A DNA stretch of 64,000 nt from Halioglobus sp. (GTDB lineage: Bacteria > Pseudomonadota > Gammaproteobacteria > Pseudomonadales > Halieaceae): positions 98,538 to 162,537 of the forward strand of contig JAQWNG010000029.1 of NCBI GenBank assembly GCA_029246385.1, written 5' to 3'. Positions 63,803 through 64,000 of this stretch are shown piece after piece (within the stretch, counting starts at the first letter, position 1; every line of letters starts with the position of its first letter). A model generated the notes under the pieces. It did no database searches. It saw nothing but the letters and a program-made list of their open reading frames with translations, and was not told where the DNA came from. The position numbers were made by a program, and so were the translations under genes.

Positions 63803-64000
63803 TGGCTGAAATATCTCTGGGCGACCAATGGGCGTTCTAGGAAGCATCTCACCCCGGCATAATGCGGTCATTCTCAGCTTAGCAGCCGTATTAGGTCGTA
63901 GTTTCTAAATAAGGTCACAATAAATCCAAAATCTGCCCAAAAGTACAATGGCAGCGCTGATTTGCGCGCGTAAAGTCACAAGCTAGGAAAGTACCTATAC

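Noticed and set aside
1..64000. CRISPR arrays, rRNA genes, complete insertion sequences, phage genes
   Set aside because: No regularly spaced repeats, rRNA blocks, intact transposase genes or phage structural genes could be found by eye.

Overview
The window looks like a chromosome segment of a marine-type gammaproteobacterium. The housekeeping genes (mnmC, hrpA, mlaA, tal, dusA, gltX followed by tRNA-Ala) are of gammaproteobacterial type. From memory, the order mlaA, receiver-phosphatase, STAS protein, tal, dusA resembles Pseudomonas chromosomes. The accessory part is rich in SDRs, acyl-CoA enzymes and NTF2-fold proteins, as in lipid- or terpenoid-degrading marine gammaproteobacteria of the Halieaceae/Spongiibacteraceae kind. 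This placement is an inference; no rRNA is present.

Layout. 1-1.5 kb: a block that reads G+C-richer than the rest, holding the 3' part of a beta-helix protein and a scrap of IS3 transposase. 1.6-2.7 kb: a VPLPA/PEP-CTERM-type exported protein and a probably broken membrane gene. 2.7-30.4 kb: a large catabolic region. It has a minus-strand operon (ABM protein, molybdopterin oxidoreductase, LLM flavin enzyme, succinate-semialdehyde-type dehydrogenase, TetR). It also has a long plus-strand run: carotenoid-cleavage-type oxygenase, acetoin-dehydrogenase-like E1alpha/E1beta/E2, DUF35 plus thiolase-fold protein, Rieske oxygenase, SDR, acyl-CoA ligase, SDR, PPOX protein, acyl-CoA dehydrogenase, NTF2-like protein. 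30.4-32.5 kb: a CpxA/CpxR-like two-component pair with a CpxR-type box upstream. 32.8-36.6 kb: SDR, DoxX-like protein, ferric-reductase-like membrane protein, betaine-aldehyde-type dehydrogenase. 37-44 kb: minus-strand group mnmC, glutaminyl cyclase, M16C protease, MFS permease. 44.4-54.3 kb: hrpA, mlaA, a receiver-PP2C phosphatase, STAS protein, terB, tal, dusA. 54.6-57.6 kb: a thiamine-uptake operon (TonB receptor and PnuC/PnuT permease) under a TPP riboswitch. 57.8-64 kb: GH5 lipoprotein, SDR, gltX, thioesterase, small membrane protein, tRNA-Ala(GGC).

How it fits together. The four divergent promoter regions of the catabolic segment (near 4.27, 11.54, 14.44 and 28.95 kb) each carry a palindrome of the same geometry, AAWCMR-N6-CTGWTT. 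This suggests one regulon, most simply governed by the TetR protein at 5.6-6.3 kb. The enzyme set suggests oxygenative cleavage of an unsaturated or cyclic, possibly isoprenoid, compound. CoA activation, dehydrogenation, thiolase- or aldolase-type C-C cleavage and a TPP-dependent 2-oxo/acetoin-type cleavage would follow. The substrate cannot be read from the sequence. This cluster is the best candidate for an undescribed system in the window.
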